Assembly: GCF_017810075.1 (NCBI RefSeq) | Contig: NZ_JADNYK010000001.1 | Location: 310,001-374,000 of the forward strand | Direction: 5' to 3' | Origin: Pseudozobellia sp. WGM2 | GTDB lineage: Bacteria > Bacteroidota > Bacteroidia > Flavobacteriales > Flavobacteriaceae | Length of the DNA: 64,000 nt | Shown: in pieces, positions 27,149 to 37,858 of the stretch | How the letters are laid out: each line of letters opens with the position of its first letter | How positions within the stretch are numbered: position 1 is the stretch's first letter | Position numbers and translations under genes: made by a program | Notes under the pieces: generated by a model | What the model saw: the letters and a program-made list of their open reading frames with translations, nothing else | What the model was told of the DNA's origin: nothing | The model's database searches: none

Positions 27149-27382
27149 TTATTTTCCCTTTTTTGAACCGAACAAAGAGTCTAGAATAACTTTAATACTA
27201 TAGAAGCCCATGGCAATGGCGCCGACTCCTAAAATCAAGCCAAGTACCAAGACCGGCCAATATAGTACGTTTTCTTGATTTTTGAATGCTTGATAAATTA
27301 CGAAAGGTGCCATAAACATTAAGGCTATGGTATAGGCCAAAAATTTTATTCCCTTTACAAGTAAGTCTTTATCGGTTCTCAT
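27149..27382 (-). CDS. Small membrane protein, DUF6095-like
   Basis: 77 residues with two transmembrane helices (about 12-31 and 41-66) and short basic ends (MRTDKDLL and SKKGK). The KGIKFLAYTIALMFMAPFVIYQAFKNQEN segment matches a flavobacterial family I recall as DUF6095. The function is unknown. It lies 27 bases downstream of the DUF4249 gene on the same strand and may share that transcript. Confidence 0.8.
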   Translation of the reverse strand: MRTDKDLLVKGIKFLAYTIALMFMAPFVIYQAFKNQENVLYWPVLVLGLILGVGAIAMGFYSIKVILDSLFGSKKGK

Positions 27383-27409
27383 CGGTTCTTAATGTACTTT
27401 ATGTTTTCG

Positions 27410-28249
27410 CTATTCAATAACAATCGATTTGTTAAAGGTTTGGCATACGGCAAAATATCCAAGGGCAAAATCGTTTCTAGCATCTGTATTTTCCCCGTTC
27501 GTAACATTTATAATGTTCCCTCTAACCGTAGCCGAAGGCGTTTGAAACGGACCTTGATCACCGCCGGCTTGTACAATGGTTTGATTCATATAATTAAAAA
27601 AAGTCTCGTCGACCCCAATTAGACTTATTCTGATTTCCCGACCAGCTTGCACACCCTCATCGTAGAAATAAGAGAATTCAAAAGTTTGTCCTTGATAGAA
27701 CTCATCTTCAGTGACGAGATACTCGTTAAAGTCAAAATCAAAAAGATAAAAGTCATCACGATTTCCATCATCGGTAAAGGCAACCAAAATTTCTGTCTCA
27801 TCTCCCGAAAAAAGACTGCCTTCGCCTTGTTCTAACTTGTCAATTTCGACCGCCGGTACGTAGGTTGTTGTTGCCAAATACACTTGATCTTCATGGTTGA
27901 TCAGTAATTGTAATTCACCACTCGTAAAGAAATCGGTATTTTTTGTTGCCTCATAAATGCCCGGAAAAGTTTCATTTAAAACAATGAAGTTTTCGTCAGA
28001 AGAGTCGGTACCTACATAAGATTCATTTCGTATTACCACTTCACTACCCGAAGCAGCATCGGTCGACTCGAAAAAAGCGTTCGTCAACCCCAGTTCTATA
28101 GATATGTTAGTGGTTGTCATATTTTCGTCTACACGAATCAATCCATCTACAAATAACCTTGGTTCTTCCGATGGTGTGTCAATATCAATAACATCTTCAC
28201 AGCCTACAAAAAGAACAAATATGATGAAGTATAGAAAGTACTTTTTCAT
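27410..28249 (-). CDS. DUF4249 lipoprotein
   Basis: 279 residues. A lipoprotein signal peptide with lipobox FVGC (Cys17) is followed by the DUF4249 pattern EDVIDIDTPSEEPRLFVDGLI. DUF4249 lipoproteins usually sit next to a TonB-dependent receptor, as here, only 4 bases downstream of one. By position it resembles a surface-exposed partner to the receptor, comparable to SusD with SusC, but its fold is different and the cargo is unknown. Confidence 0.9.
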   Translation of the reverse strand: MKKYFLYFIIFVLFVGCEDVIDIDTPSEEPRLFVDGLIRVDENMTTTNISIELGLTNAFFESTDAASGSEVVIRNESYVGTDSSDENFIVLNETFPGIYEATKNTDFFTSGELQLLINHEDQVYLATTTYVPAVEIDKLEQGEGSLFSGDETEILVAFTDDGNRDDFYLFDFDFNEYLVTEDEFYQGQTFEFSYFYDEGVQAGREIRISLIGVDETFFNYMNQTIVQAGGDQGPFQTPSATVRGNIINVTNGENTDARNDFALGYFAVCQTFNKSIVIE

Positions 28250-28253
28250 AGTC

Positions 28254-30650
28254 TTAGAATTTAAAATTATAGGTTACAGCGGGTACAATGCCGAAAATAG
28301 AAGTGCGAACGGCTTCATTTTCACGCGTATCTGTATTTCGCCTAAAATTGATAGATGCTGCATTTCTGCGGTTATAAGCATTGTAAATACTGAACACCCA
28401 TTCCCCTTGCCATTTTTTCTCTGTATTTTTCTTAGGTGTTAGGGTTGCTGAAAGGTCTAAACGGTGATAGGTCGGTAGACGTTCCGAGTTTCTCAAACCG
28501 TAATAAGGTACCGATAGGTCTTGAAAATTAAATCGCCCTACAGGGTAATTGGTGGGCTGCCCTGTCTGAAATATAAAATTGGAATTGAAAGTCCATTTTG
28601 AATTCAATTCGTAACTGCCGTAGAGGGAGACATCATGGGTTTTGTCGTAAGGTGTATTGTACCATTCGCCAAAATTTATTCCTATTTCATTGGCCGATAT
28701 TCCGTTGCTGGCCGTTGAAGTTCTTCCCGGGGTTCGCTGTTCAGATTTTGATAGGGTATAGGCCAACCACCCTTGAAATCTTCCTTCATTTTTTCTAAGT
28801 AATAATTCAAGACCATAAGCTCGCGCTTCACCATTTAAAATTACTGATTCTATGGCATTGTTGGCAATAAGATTGGCCCCATCGATATAGTCGATCCGGT
28901 TCTGAATATCCTTATAAAAAATTTCAGTTTCTACTGAATATTCACCGCTGCCGATATTTTTAAAGTAGCCCATAGCGTATTGGTCCAATAGCTGTGGTTT
29001 TGTAAATGGTCCGCTAGGTGTCCACACATCCAGTGGTGTGGGAGAGCTAGTATTTGATAAAAGATGTAGATACTGGGCCAAACGGGTATAACTAGCTTTA
29101 AAAGAGCTTTGGTCGTTTATCGTATAGGCCAAGGAGATTCTTGGCTCAAAATTATTGAAAGTCGATAGGCTAGAACTCTTTTTTATACTGGTTACGTCAA
29201 TAGGATCAGCCGCTTTATATATCAACAAATCTGGGTCAAAATCTACAGGGTTGTCGTTTTCATAGACATTTAACTCACTCTGACCAAGGCGTATGAAATT
29301 ACTGAACCTTAGCCCGTAATTAAGACTAAGCTTTTCGGTAATATCATGTTCGATGTCAACATAAGCGGCAAATTCATTCGCATATTTTTGGGTCAGGCGT
29401 TCTTCGATAATTCCTGAGTTTGAGTTGCTAGGTTCTATTTCGCCGGGGTTAAATCGATAATAAATATCATTAATGCCATAATTGACCTGTAGTTTATCGC
29501 TAACATAATGTTTTAAATCGTACTTAACGTTGAAGTTCTGTATGCCTGAATTCCAGTTAAAGCCGACAAAATCAAGCTTTAGTCCGTAGTAGTAATCGGA
29601 ATAGATCAGAGACAAATTGGAGAATAACTTATCGGAAAAAAGATGATTCCATCTAAAATTTCCGACAGCATTACCATAAGTGTTGACAAAGCTTTCACTG
29701 ATGCCGAAGACATCACGGCCAAAATACCCTGACAAGTAGATGCTGTTTTTATCGTTGATATTATAGTTGAGCTTGGTATTTAAATCATAAAAGTAAGCTG
29801 TATTATCGATATCGAACAATGGCAAGAAGAGGTGGGCATATGATGCTCGACCGCCTATTAAAAAAGCGGCTTTATTTTTTTTTATAGGGCCTTCTACCAA
29901 CAAACGGCTAGCAACGGCACCTATGCCACCGTTCACCTTAAATTCTTTACTATTACCTTCTTTTTGAAAAATATCGAGAACAGATGAAACCCGACCGCCA
30001 TAGCGAGCAGGTATACCGCCTTTGTATAATTTTAAATCTTTTATGGCATCAGGATTAAAAACCGAGAAAAAACCGAAGAGGTGGGAAGAATTGAAAATGG
30101 TAGCTTCGTCCAATAAGATAAGATTTTGGTCGACAGCGCCGCCTCGAACATTAAATCCTGAAGCACCTTCCCCAGCATTGGTAACACCTGGAAGAAGTAA
30201 GATGGACTTTATTACATCTGCTTCCCCCAGTATTACGGGAATTTTCTTGATCGTTTCAGCAGACATTGCATTTACACTCATCTGTGGTTTTCGAATATCC
30301 ATTTTCTCCACATCTTCGGTGACTATAACCTCTTGTAAAAGTTCTGCGGATTCCTCCATTTGAAAGTTCATTTTCATGCTTTCACTAAGAGAAACATCTT
30401 GAACGACATCTTGAAACCCTAAATAGCTGACCTGAAGACGGTATTCACCTTCGGGAAGGGTTATGGAGTAAAACCCATATTCGTTTGTAGTGACGCCTGT
30501 TTTTAACTCGGGAAAGGCAATGGTAACACCTATCAAGGTCTCGTTACTTGAGGCTTCCGTTACTGTGCCGCTTAAGGTAAAACGCTGTTGTGCAAAGCTA
30601 ATTTGAGAAATAAATAAAAAGGCAAGAAAAACCTTTAAAAATCGGGCCAT
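28254..30650 (-). CDS. TonB-dependent outer membrane receptor paired with DUF4249
   Basis: 798 residues. Signal peptide (ending ISFAQ), CarboxypepD-reg domain (about 25-105), plug domain (IKKIPVILGEADVIKSILLLPGV and GFNVRGGAVDQNLILLDEA) and a 22-strand-type barrel ending in NFKF. The plug motif VRGGAVDQN is typical of this receptor group. It is immediately upstream of the DUF4249 lipoprotein gene. It probably imports a specific ligand with TonB-ExbB-ExbD energy; none of those genes is in the window. Confidence 0.92.
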   Translation of the reverse strand: MARFLKVFLAFLFISQISFAQQRFTLSGTVTEASSNETLIGVTIAFPELKTGVTTNEYGFYSITLPEGEYRLQVSYLGFQDVVQDVSLSESMKMNFQMEESAELLQEVIVTEDVEKMDIRKPQMSVNAMSAETIKKIPVILGEADVIKSILLLPGVTNAGEGASGFNVRGGAVDQNLILLDEATIFNSSHLFGFFSVFNPDAIKDLKLYKGGIPARYGGRVSSVLDIFQKEGNSKEFKVNGGIGAVASRLLVEGPIKKNKAAFLIGGRASYAHLFLPLFDIDNTAYFYDLNTKLNYNINDKNSIYLSGYFGRDVFGISESFVNTYGNAVGNFRWNHLFSDKLFSNLSLIYSDYYYGLKLDFVGFNWNSGIQNFNVKYDLKHYVSDKLQVNYGINDIYYRFNPGEIEPSNSNSGIIEERLTQKYANEFAAYVDIEHDITEKLSLNYGLRFSNFIRLGQSELNVYENDNPVDFDPDLLIYKAADPIDVTSIKKSSSLSTFNNFEPRISLAYTINDQSSFKASYTRLAQYLHLLSNTSSPTPLDVWTPSGPFTKPQLLDQYAMGYFKNIGSGEYSVETEIFYKDIQNRIDYIDGANLIANNAIESVILNGEARAYGLELLLRKNEGRFQGWLAYTLSKSEQRTPGRTSTASNGISANEIGINFGEWYNTPYDKTHDVSLYGSYELNSKWTFNSNFIFQTGQPTNYPVGRFNFQDLSVPYYGLRNSERLPTYHRLDLSATLTPKKNTEKKWQGEWVFSIYNAYNRRNAASINFRRNTDTRENEAVRTSIFGIVPAVTYNFKF

Positions 30651-30710
30651 TGAGATAATTTTTATAAAAGTAGCTAGAATTGATCAACAGGAAAACACTT
30701 AACAATAATT

Positions 30711-30746
30711 TAAAAAAATAGCCCTCTATTTTATACAATAGAGGGC
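30711..30746 (-). terminator. Terminator of icd
   Basis: GCCCTCTATT (30721-30730) and AATAGAGGGC (30737-30746) form a perfect 10-bp stem with a 6-nt loop. On the minus strand it is followed by TATTTTTTT. It lies 26 bases after the icd stop. Confidence 0.9.
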
Positions 30747-30771
30747 CATTTATATGTATTATCTAGCTATT

Positions 30772-33009
<2,238 letters not shown>

Positions 33010-33020
33010 TTAAAGCGGAG

Positions 33021-33028
33021 CAAATATA
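33021..33028 (-). promoter_or_regulatory. -7 promoter box for icd
   Basis: The minus strand reads TATATTTG, a perfect -7 box, 29 bp before the icd ATG. A possible -33 TTTG lies at 33052-33055 on the same strand, with a long 23-bp spacer. Confidence 0.55.
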
Positions 33029-33182
33029 CAATTTTATGTTTTGTTTAAGCTCAAAACATCAACGCCTTTAAGTATAAGGTTTGAACAGCAATATATGGTA
33101 ATTTTATGCTAGGTTCGAAAGGGTAGTTCGATTCTAAGAAGTCTGAACAAAAATTCGCTGATTCGCTGTTCAAAGCGATACT

Positions 33183-33230
33183 AAAAAACAAAATCCATAT
33201 CATTGTATAAATACATTGATATGGATTTTT
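33183..33230 (-). terminator. Orphan rho-independent terminator
   Basis: AAAATCCATATCA (33190-33202) and TGATATGGATTTT (33217-33229) form a perfect 13-bp stem. On the minus strand it is followed by GTTTTTTAG. The nearest upstream gene, rplS, already has its own terminator 460 bp away, so this one should serve another transcript. Confidence 0.7.
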
Positions 33231-33341
33231 AGAAATAGTTGTCAAACTTTCGCACCTATCTTCGTAGGTCGGCAACCATTGATTGCGTTCGCATCACTAT
33301 TTCCACGTTTGAAAAAAACTCTGTTCTTCAGCATTCCACCA
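33187..33341 (-). ncRNA. Candidate small RNA of about 155 nt
   Basis: No gene explains this stretch, yet it is framed by a strong promoter (TTG-N19-TACTTTTG, 33347-33376) and a 13-bp hairpin with a T run (33190-33229) on the same strand. Between them are several complementary blocks: GAAATAGT (33232-33239) with ACTATTTC (33296-33303), TCAAAC (33242-33247) with GTTTGA (33307-33312), a 5-bp ACCTA/TAGGT hairpin and a 6-bp GCAATC/GGTTGC hairpin. The start is placed about 6 bases past the -7 box. It matches no RNA family I can recognise; 6S-like RNA was considered but not shown. Confidence 0.45.
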
Positions 33342-33346
33342 AGCAA

Positions 33347-33376
33347 CAAAAGTATTTTTCTTTCTTATTATTTCAA
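33347..33376 (-). promoter_or_regulatory. Promoter of the candidate small RNA
   Basis: On the minus strand a TTG (33374-33376), a 19-bp spacer and a perfect -7 box TACTTTTG (33347-33354). The spacing equals that of the rplS promoter. Two palindromes, CTTATATAAG (33389-33398) and AAGTACAGTACTT (33396-33408), lie just upstream and could be operator sites. Confidence 0.5.
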
Positions 33377-33408
33377 TGATCTTGTACGCTTATATAAGTA
33401 CAGTACTT

Positions 33409-33687
33409 TTATAAACCGTAGATGCATTCACATAAATTTTCCCAAAGGACGACAGTCATGGTTTTATGCTCGTCAATATGTTATTAATTTGAATTACTTC
33501 AAACTAAAAACCTGACTAAAACAATAATACAAAGAACGTTGACTTCATAACGGTTTCCATATCCACCATCGACAGGTTTTTACTTTAACCGTGATACTAA
33601 TTTAAAAAATAAATTGTTATAAAATCAATTTTTAACATATTTAAAATCAACAGGTTATAAACATTCGATATTAACAATTGTTTATAA
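33409..33687. other. AT-rich non-coding stretch with a long inverted repeat
   Basis: No credible gene was seen on either strand; the open frames crossing it have no family resemblance and run through the regulatory signals. The right part (33596-33690) is very AT-rich. GGTTATAAAC at 33653-33662 and GTTTATAACC at 33680-33689 form a perfect 10-bp inverted repeat with a 17-nt loop. Its arms contain TTATAAACA, one base away from the DnaA box TTATnCACA. An origin or protein-binding region is possible but unproven. Confidence 0.3.
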
Positions 33688-33725
33688 CCAAAAATCCCGT
33701 ATTGAAGTTCATCAATACAGGATTT
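33688..33725 (-). terminator. Terminator of rplS
   Basis: AAATCCCGTATTGA (33692-33705) pairs with TCAATACAGGATTT (33712-33725), with one mismatch, and is followed by Ts on the minus strand. It lies 21 bases past the rplS stop. Confidence 0.8.
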
Positions 33726-33746
33726 ATATTTTTAGCTAGGTAAACC

Positions 33747-34097
33747 TTAAGAACGCACCTCTTTGATACGTGCTTTTTTACCTGTAAGGCCTCTAAAGTA
33801 GAAGATACGAGCTCTACGTACTTTACCTTTTTTATTGATTTCAATTTTTTGTAGTGCCGGCATATTAATGGGGAAGATACGCTCTACACCAACCGTACCT
33901 GACATTTTACGAATGGTAAAGGTTTCGGTTGCTCCAGAACCTCTTCTCTGAATAACTACGCCTCTAAAAAACTGAGTACGTGTTTTTTCACCTTCCTTAA
34001 TTTCGTAGTAAACGGTAATAGTATCGCCTGAAGAAAATTCAGGAAATTCTTTTTTTGCAACAAATTCGTCTTGTACGAATTTTAATAATGCTTCCAT
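33747..34097 (-). CDS. rplS: 50S ribosomal protein L19
   Basis: 116 residues. L19 lies at the 30S-50S interface. The core EFSSGDTITVYYEIKEGEKTRTQ, FRGVVIQRRGSG, FTIRKMSGTVGVERIFPINMP and the C-terminal RRARIFYFRGLTGKKARIKE are textbook. It is transcribed separately from trmD by its own strong promoter at 34166-34195, and it has its own terminator. The bacterial order rpsP-rimM-trmD-rplS is reduced here to trmD-rplS. Confidence 0.98.
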   Translation of the reverse strand: MEALLKFVQDEFVAKKEFPEFSSGDTITVYYEIKEGEKTRTQFFRGVVIQRRGSGATETFTIRKMSGTVGVERIFPINMPALQKIEINKKGKVRRARIFYFRGLTGKKARIKEVRS

Positions 34098-34165
34098 GTT
34101 ATATATTTATAGATAATCTTAAAACAACATTCACGATTTTCGTCAGAGGTTGATTTAACAGGATG

Positions 34166-34195
34166 CAAAATTAGTTTATAATATGTAAACTGCAA
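34166..34195 (-). promoter_or_regulatory. Promoter of rplS
   Basis: On the minus strand TTG (34193-34195), a 19-bp spacer and -7 box TAATTTTG (34166-34173). The leader is about 65 nt; no known L19 leader structure was recognised. Confidence 0.7.
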
Positions 34196-34220
34196 GTAAT
34201 TTCCGTAGTTTTTTGAGCAA

Positions 34221-34895
34221 TCATTCCAATAAATCAGGCCGTAATTTTTCAGTTCTTGCCTGGGCCTGATCTTCACGCCATTTTTCAATTTTAGGAAAGT
34301 CTCCTTTTAATAGAACGTCTGGCACTTTCATTCCCTTATAATCGGCAGGTCTTGTATATACCGGCGGGGCCAAAAGATTATCTTGAAAGGTGTCGGTAAG
34401 TGCACTGGTTTCATTGTTCAACACCCCTGGTATTAACCTGATGATAGAGTCGCAAAGTACGGCGGCACCAAGCTCACCACCAGATAATACGTAATCACCT
34501 ATTGAAATCTCTTTGGTGATAAAACGGTCACGTACCCTTTGGTCGACTCCCTTATAATGTCCGCACAGTACCATTACATTTTTCATTAGCGATAGGCTAT
34601 TGGCCATTCTTTGGTCAAGCGTTTTGCCATCGGGTGTCATGTAAATGATTTCATCATAATCACGCTCATTTTTCAGCGCCGAAATACATCTGTCGATGGG
34701 TTCTATCATAAGTACCATACCTGCGCCGCCGCCATATTGGTAGTCATCTACTTGGTTGTAAGACTTGTCGGTATAGTCACGAAGGTTATGCATATGAACC
34801 TCTACAAGGCCCTTGTCAATGGCTCTTTTTAAGATAGAGGCGTTGAACGGACTCTCTAACAACTCGGGCAAGACAGTTATGATATCAATTCGCAT
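34221..34895 (-). CDS. trmD: tRNA (guanine-37 N1)-methyltransferase
   Basis: 224 residues from ATG 34895. The frame opens 13 codons earlier, but [13 protein letters not shown] is the conserved start and it avoids overlap with the GNAT gene. TrmD methylates G37 next to the anticodon and prevents frameshifting. The knot is seen in [29 protein letters not shown] and [17 protein letters not shown]. It lies between a GNAT gene and rplS. Confidence 0.97.
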   Translation of the reverse strand: MRIDIITVLPELLESPFNASILKRAIDKGLVEVHMHNLRDYTDKSYNQVDDYQYGGGAGMVLMIEPIDRCISALKNERDYDEIIYMTPDGKTLDQRMANSLSLMKNVMVLCGHYKGVDQRVRDRFITKEISIGDYVLSGGELGAAVLCDSIIRLIPGVLNNETSALTDTFQDNLLAPPVYTRPADYKGMKVPDVLLKGDFPKIEKWREDQAQARTEKLRPDLLE

Positions 34896-34918
34896 GGCAG
34901 TACACTTTTGTTTAGAAG

Positions 34919-35362
34919 CTAAACTGACTTCCAAAAGTAATGAAAGTAGTCCGAATCTTTTTCCCAGCCTAGTTTTTCATAAAGGCTTTGGGCTGGGTTG
35001 TCTTTTGCGGTCTCTAGAGCCAAGCCCTTAAAACCATTTTCATGGCAAAGTTCTTTGGCTTTCTCCAAAAGAGCTTCTCCAACACCCCTCTTTCTGTGAT
35101 TTTTACTTACATATAAATCGTTCAGAATATATGAAGATTGCATCGAAACTGAAGAAAATGTGGTATACAACTGAACAAAGCCTACCGCCTGTTTTTCAAT
35201 GTAAGCCATGAGTATAATAGATTCATCGTTCAAGAAACGATCGGTAATAAACTCTAAGGCTGCTTCTTCATTTGATTTTTGACCATAGAAAACACGGTAA
35301 GAATCGAAAAGTGGAACAACATCCTTAAGATGTTCCCTTTCTGCCCTGATAATATCTAACAT
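34919..35362 (-). CDS. GNAT-family N-acetyltransferase
   Basis: 147 residues from ATG 35362 ([15 protein letters not shown]). An upstream in-frame ATG at 35386 is rejected because that extension runs through the terminator of the preceding gene. The acetyl-CoA loop is in [19 protein letters not shown], followed by [20 protein letters not shown], the typical end of a GNAT fold. The substrate is unknown; it may be a small amine or protein N-terminus. The next gene downstream is trmD, 23 bases away. Confidence 0.88.
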   Translation of the reverse strand: MLDIIRAEREHLKDVVPLFDSYRVFYGQKSNEEAALEFITDRFLNDESIILMAYIEKQAVGFVQLYTTFSSVSMQSSYILNDLYVSKNHRKRGVGEALLEKAKELCHENGFKGLALETAKDNPAQSLYEKLGWEKDSDYFHYFWKSV

Positions 35363-35385
35363 TTGTCGGTGTAGTGTAAATAGCA

Positions 35386-35410
35386 AAAAAGCTCCTTAGA
35401 GGAGCTTTTT
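35386..35410 (-). terminator. Terminator of the coiled-coil membrane protein gene
   Basis: AAAAGCTCCT and AGGAGCTTTT form a stem with a 3-4 nt loop, followed on the minus strand by Ts. It begins 2 bases after the stop at 35412. Confidence 0.85.
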
Positions 35411-35411
35411 C

Positions 35412-36026
35412 TTATTTTTGCTTCTTATATCTATTTATCTCGTCTTGTAGTTGCCTACTGATTTTCTGCTCTCTTTCTAGAGCACGCCGCCTATGATCTT
35501 CATATTCTGTCTCTAACTCCGAAAGATTGGTCTTGGCCTCTTGCGTAAGTATGTTGCTGTTTCTAAACTTGTAAATAAAGAAAAGTAAAAAGGCCAAAAG
35601 ACATCCGATTACCGTCCACAGTATACCATTATATGTGCTTTTTGAGACCATAATGCCCAAAAACGACATACTATCTTTTTCTTCGGTCACTGAAACAAGG
35701 TTATTGGTCGTTTCCTCTAGTTTTTTGTTCAAAGAAGAGATGGTAGACTCATGGCCCGATATAGTGGCCTTCAATTCTGACGCTCTTATATTATATCCGC
35801 TAAGCGTATCTAAGACATTCTGTCTGAGTTTGTCAAGAGATATGGTTCGAACTACCTCATATCTCTTACCGTCAGCACGATAATTACCTGATTTCTTGTA
35901 GATAAAATCGAATTGACTGGTAATAGGTCCTTCGTCCAACGACAGTTCTTCTTCCTCTTCTTGGGCAAATTGTAGGTTGAAAGTAAATAAGGCCGTTAAA
36001 AGTAACAGTAGTTTAATACCTTTCAT
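35412..36026 (-). CDS. Secreted or membrane-anchored coiled-coil protein of unknown function
   Basis: 204 residues from ATG 36026. A signal peptide (ending LQFAQ) is followed by an acidic stretch, a conserved-looking segment FDFIYKKSGNYRADGKRYEVVRT, a coiled coil (about 85-120), one transmembrane helix (about 138-158) and a second, cytoplasmic coiled coil rich in Glu, Arg and Lys. Similar flavobacterial proteins are sometimes labelled tRNA methyltransferase because of their position near trmD; nothing in the sequence supports that. The topology suggests an envelope-spanning structural or assembly protein. Confidence 0.8.
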   Translation of the reverse strand: MKGIKLLLLLTALFTFNLQFAQEEEEELSLDEGPITSQFDFIYKKSGNYRADGKRYEVVRTISLDKLRQNVLDTLSGYNIRASELKATISGHESTISSLNKKLEETTNNLVSVTEEKDSMSFLGIMVSKSTYNGILWTVIGCLLAFLLFFIYKFRNSNILTQEAKTNLSELETEYEDHRRRALEREQKISRQLQDEINRYKKQK

Positions 36027-36238
36027 ATTTTCAAGTAATTCTTTGGAGTTAATCAATTAGAGGGAGCTAAAGTAATTGAATATTATCAATTAAGAAAAAT
36101 TTTTGCTGATTAGCTGCTTTTCAAACCACTGGTTCAATCACAATATTTATTTACATACGGTGAAAACGAGGTGTCTAGATTTCATAATTAGAAAAAAATG
36201 AAACAATTACTATTCGGTAATTTGCCAGATTTCAATGT

Positions 36239-36263
36239 AAAAAAAATGCCCAGAACAGGGGCA
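36239..36263 (-). terminator. Terminator of the HtrA protease gene
   Basis: On the minus strand TGCCC, a short loop and GGGCA are followed by T8. It lies 10 bases past the stop at 36273. Confidence 0.65.
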
Positions 36264-36272
36264 CTATTCTCT

Positions 36273-37667
36273 CTATTGAAATATAAGTCGTTCACGTTCT
36301 CCTTTATCATTGATCATGGTGATAATCGTTCGGCCTCTTCTAGATATTTGACCGAATAAAACTTTAGCCTCTTCAATATCATTGATTTCTTCATCATCTA
36401 ATGACAGAAGTACTTTTCCGTCAAGTCCATAGCCTCGGTACATTTCTGGTACGCCTACAATCTTGACCCCTTTTTTCGTCCTGAATTTTTTCATATCCTC
36501 CTTAGAGAGGTTTTTGATATCCAAGCCCATATGGGGTACGGTAATCACTTGTCGCTTTTTAAGTACGACAGGTACGGTGAAAGTTTCGTCGTTTCTATTT
36601 ATGGTCACTTGAACCGTGTCTTCAGGCCTTTTTGACGACAGATATCCGGTTAGGTCAGCATGCCTTCTGATTTTTATATCATCAATTTCTTTGATAATGT
36701 CCCCCTCTCTTAAATCGGCTTCCTCTGCACCGGTATCTTCTTCAATGCCTGAAATATATACTCCCTCAATCTCATTGATACCTTTTTGAACGGCATAAGG
36801 GGTATTGGCCATAGCGATGTCTATTCCTAAAATTCCTTTTTGAACGTTACCATACTCCAATATGTCATCGACCACTTTTTTTGCGATATTGCTTGGCACT
36901 GCAAATGAATAGCCTACATAAGATCCGGTTTGAGAAGTAATCGCGGTATTGATACCTATTAAATCTCCGTTGGTGTTTACCAAGGCACCGCCACTATTGC
37001 CTGGGTTTACGGCGGCATCCGTTTGAATAAAAGACTGGTCGACCTTACCTAGATTTCTAGCTTTAGCACTCACGATACCAGCGGTAACCGTGGAAGTTAA
37101 GCTAAACGGATTTCCGACAGCCAATACCCATTCGCCTATTTTTGTGTTATCGGAGTCACCAAAAGCTAAGTAAGGTAGTTTACTATCCGCATTAATTTTT
37201 ATTAAGGCAATATCTGAATTGGGATCGGCACCTATAAGCTCGGCATCATAAACCTTATTATTGTTGAGCATTACCTGAAGATGGCTTGCATTGTCGATCA
37301 CATGGTTATTGGTCACAATATAGCCATCTTGTGAAATAATGACTCCCGACCCGGTACCCACTTGTGGTTTAGCACTGCTACCGTGCCCATAAAAAAAATC
37401 TAAGTAGCTGCCTCGATTACGATTGATGGTGACATTTTTTACGTGAACTACCGCATTCACGGTCATTTCTGCCGCTACTGTAAAATCTACTTCATTAATA
37501 CCTGCGCCCTTGGCAGATGCAGGGGTGTAACTTGTATTGAAAACAGATTGCCCCTCGTTTTCTGAGACTATGGTGTAATTCGGTTTTTCGAAGAATATTT
37601 TATATGCCCCTAAGGTTAATGCTCCCGCCAGAAGGGCCGTACAAAAAGTGCCTGCGATTCTTTTCAT
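36273..37667 (-). CDS. Periplasmic serine endopeptidase DegP/HtrA
   Basis: 464 residues. An N-terminal signal or anchor helix (about 5-24) is followed by a trypsin-like domain with the catalytic triad His122 (TNNHVID), Asp152 (SDIALIK) and Ser225 (NPGNSGGAL). Two PDZ domains follow (about 275-370 and 375-460). HtrA proteases degrade or refold misfolded envelope proteins under stress. It is the only gene on this strand between the divergent dapF promoter and the 36.1 kb gap, so it is probably monocistronic. Confidence 0.94.
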   Translation of the reverse strand: MKRIAGTFCTALLAGALTLGAYKIFFEKPNYTIVSENEGQSVFNTSYTPASAKGAGINEVDFTVAAEMTVNAVVHVKNVTINRNRGSYLDFFYGHGSSAKPQVGTGSGVIISQDGYIVTNNHVIDNASHLQVMLNNNKVYDAELIGADPNSDIALIKINADSKLPYLAFGDSDNTKIGEWVLAVGNPFSLTSTVTAGIVSAKARNLGKVDQSFIQTDAAVNPGNSGGALVNTNGDLIGINTAITSQTGSYVGYSFAVPSNIAKKVVDDILEYGNVQKGILGIDIAMANTPYAVQKGINEIEGVYISGIEEDTGAEEADLREGDIIKEIDDIKIRRHADLTGYLSSKRPEDTVQVTINRNDETFTVPVVLKKRQVITVPHMGLDIKNLSKEDMKKFRTKKGVKIVGVPEMYRGYGLDGKVLLSLDDEEINDIEEAKVLFGQISRRGRTIITMINDKGERERLIFQ

Positions 37668-37832
37668 AGTTACTTAAAAAATTGGTTTGATTTAATATGT
37701 TAAAATTAGTCCATTTGAAACTCTGATCAAACGTCTTTAACGTGTTTTTAACTGCTAAAATAATCTTAATCAGAACCTTGTCAGGTTAGCTTTACAAGCT
37801 TTTTGTTCAATTAGAGGATAGGTTTAAAACCT

Positions 37833-37840
37833 TATATTTG
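37833..37840 (+). promoter_or_regulatory. -7 promoter box for dapF
   Basis: TATATTTG is a perfect -7 box, 18 bp before the ATG at 37859. It includes the in-frame TTG at 37838, so that codon cannot be the start. Confidence 0.6.
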
Positions 37841-37858
37841 TCGCTCGATAATATAACT

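Noticed and set aside
33051-33275. Minus-strand open frame of 74 codons in the icd-rplS interval
   Set aside because: It runs through the orphan terminator hairpin, resembles no family and has an odd composition; better explained as chance.
33216-33515. Plus-strand open frame of 99 codons in the same interval
   Set aside because: It overlaps the candidate small RNA and its promoter, has no recognisable motif and no plausible start signal.
37838-37858. TTG start seven codons upstream for dapF
   Set aside because: The TTG is part of the -7 promoter box TATATTTG; ATG 37859 gives the conserved N-terminus.
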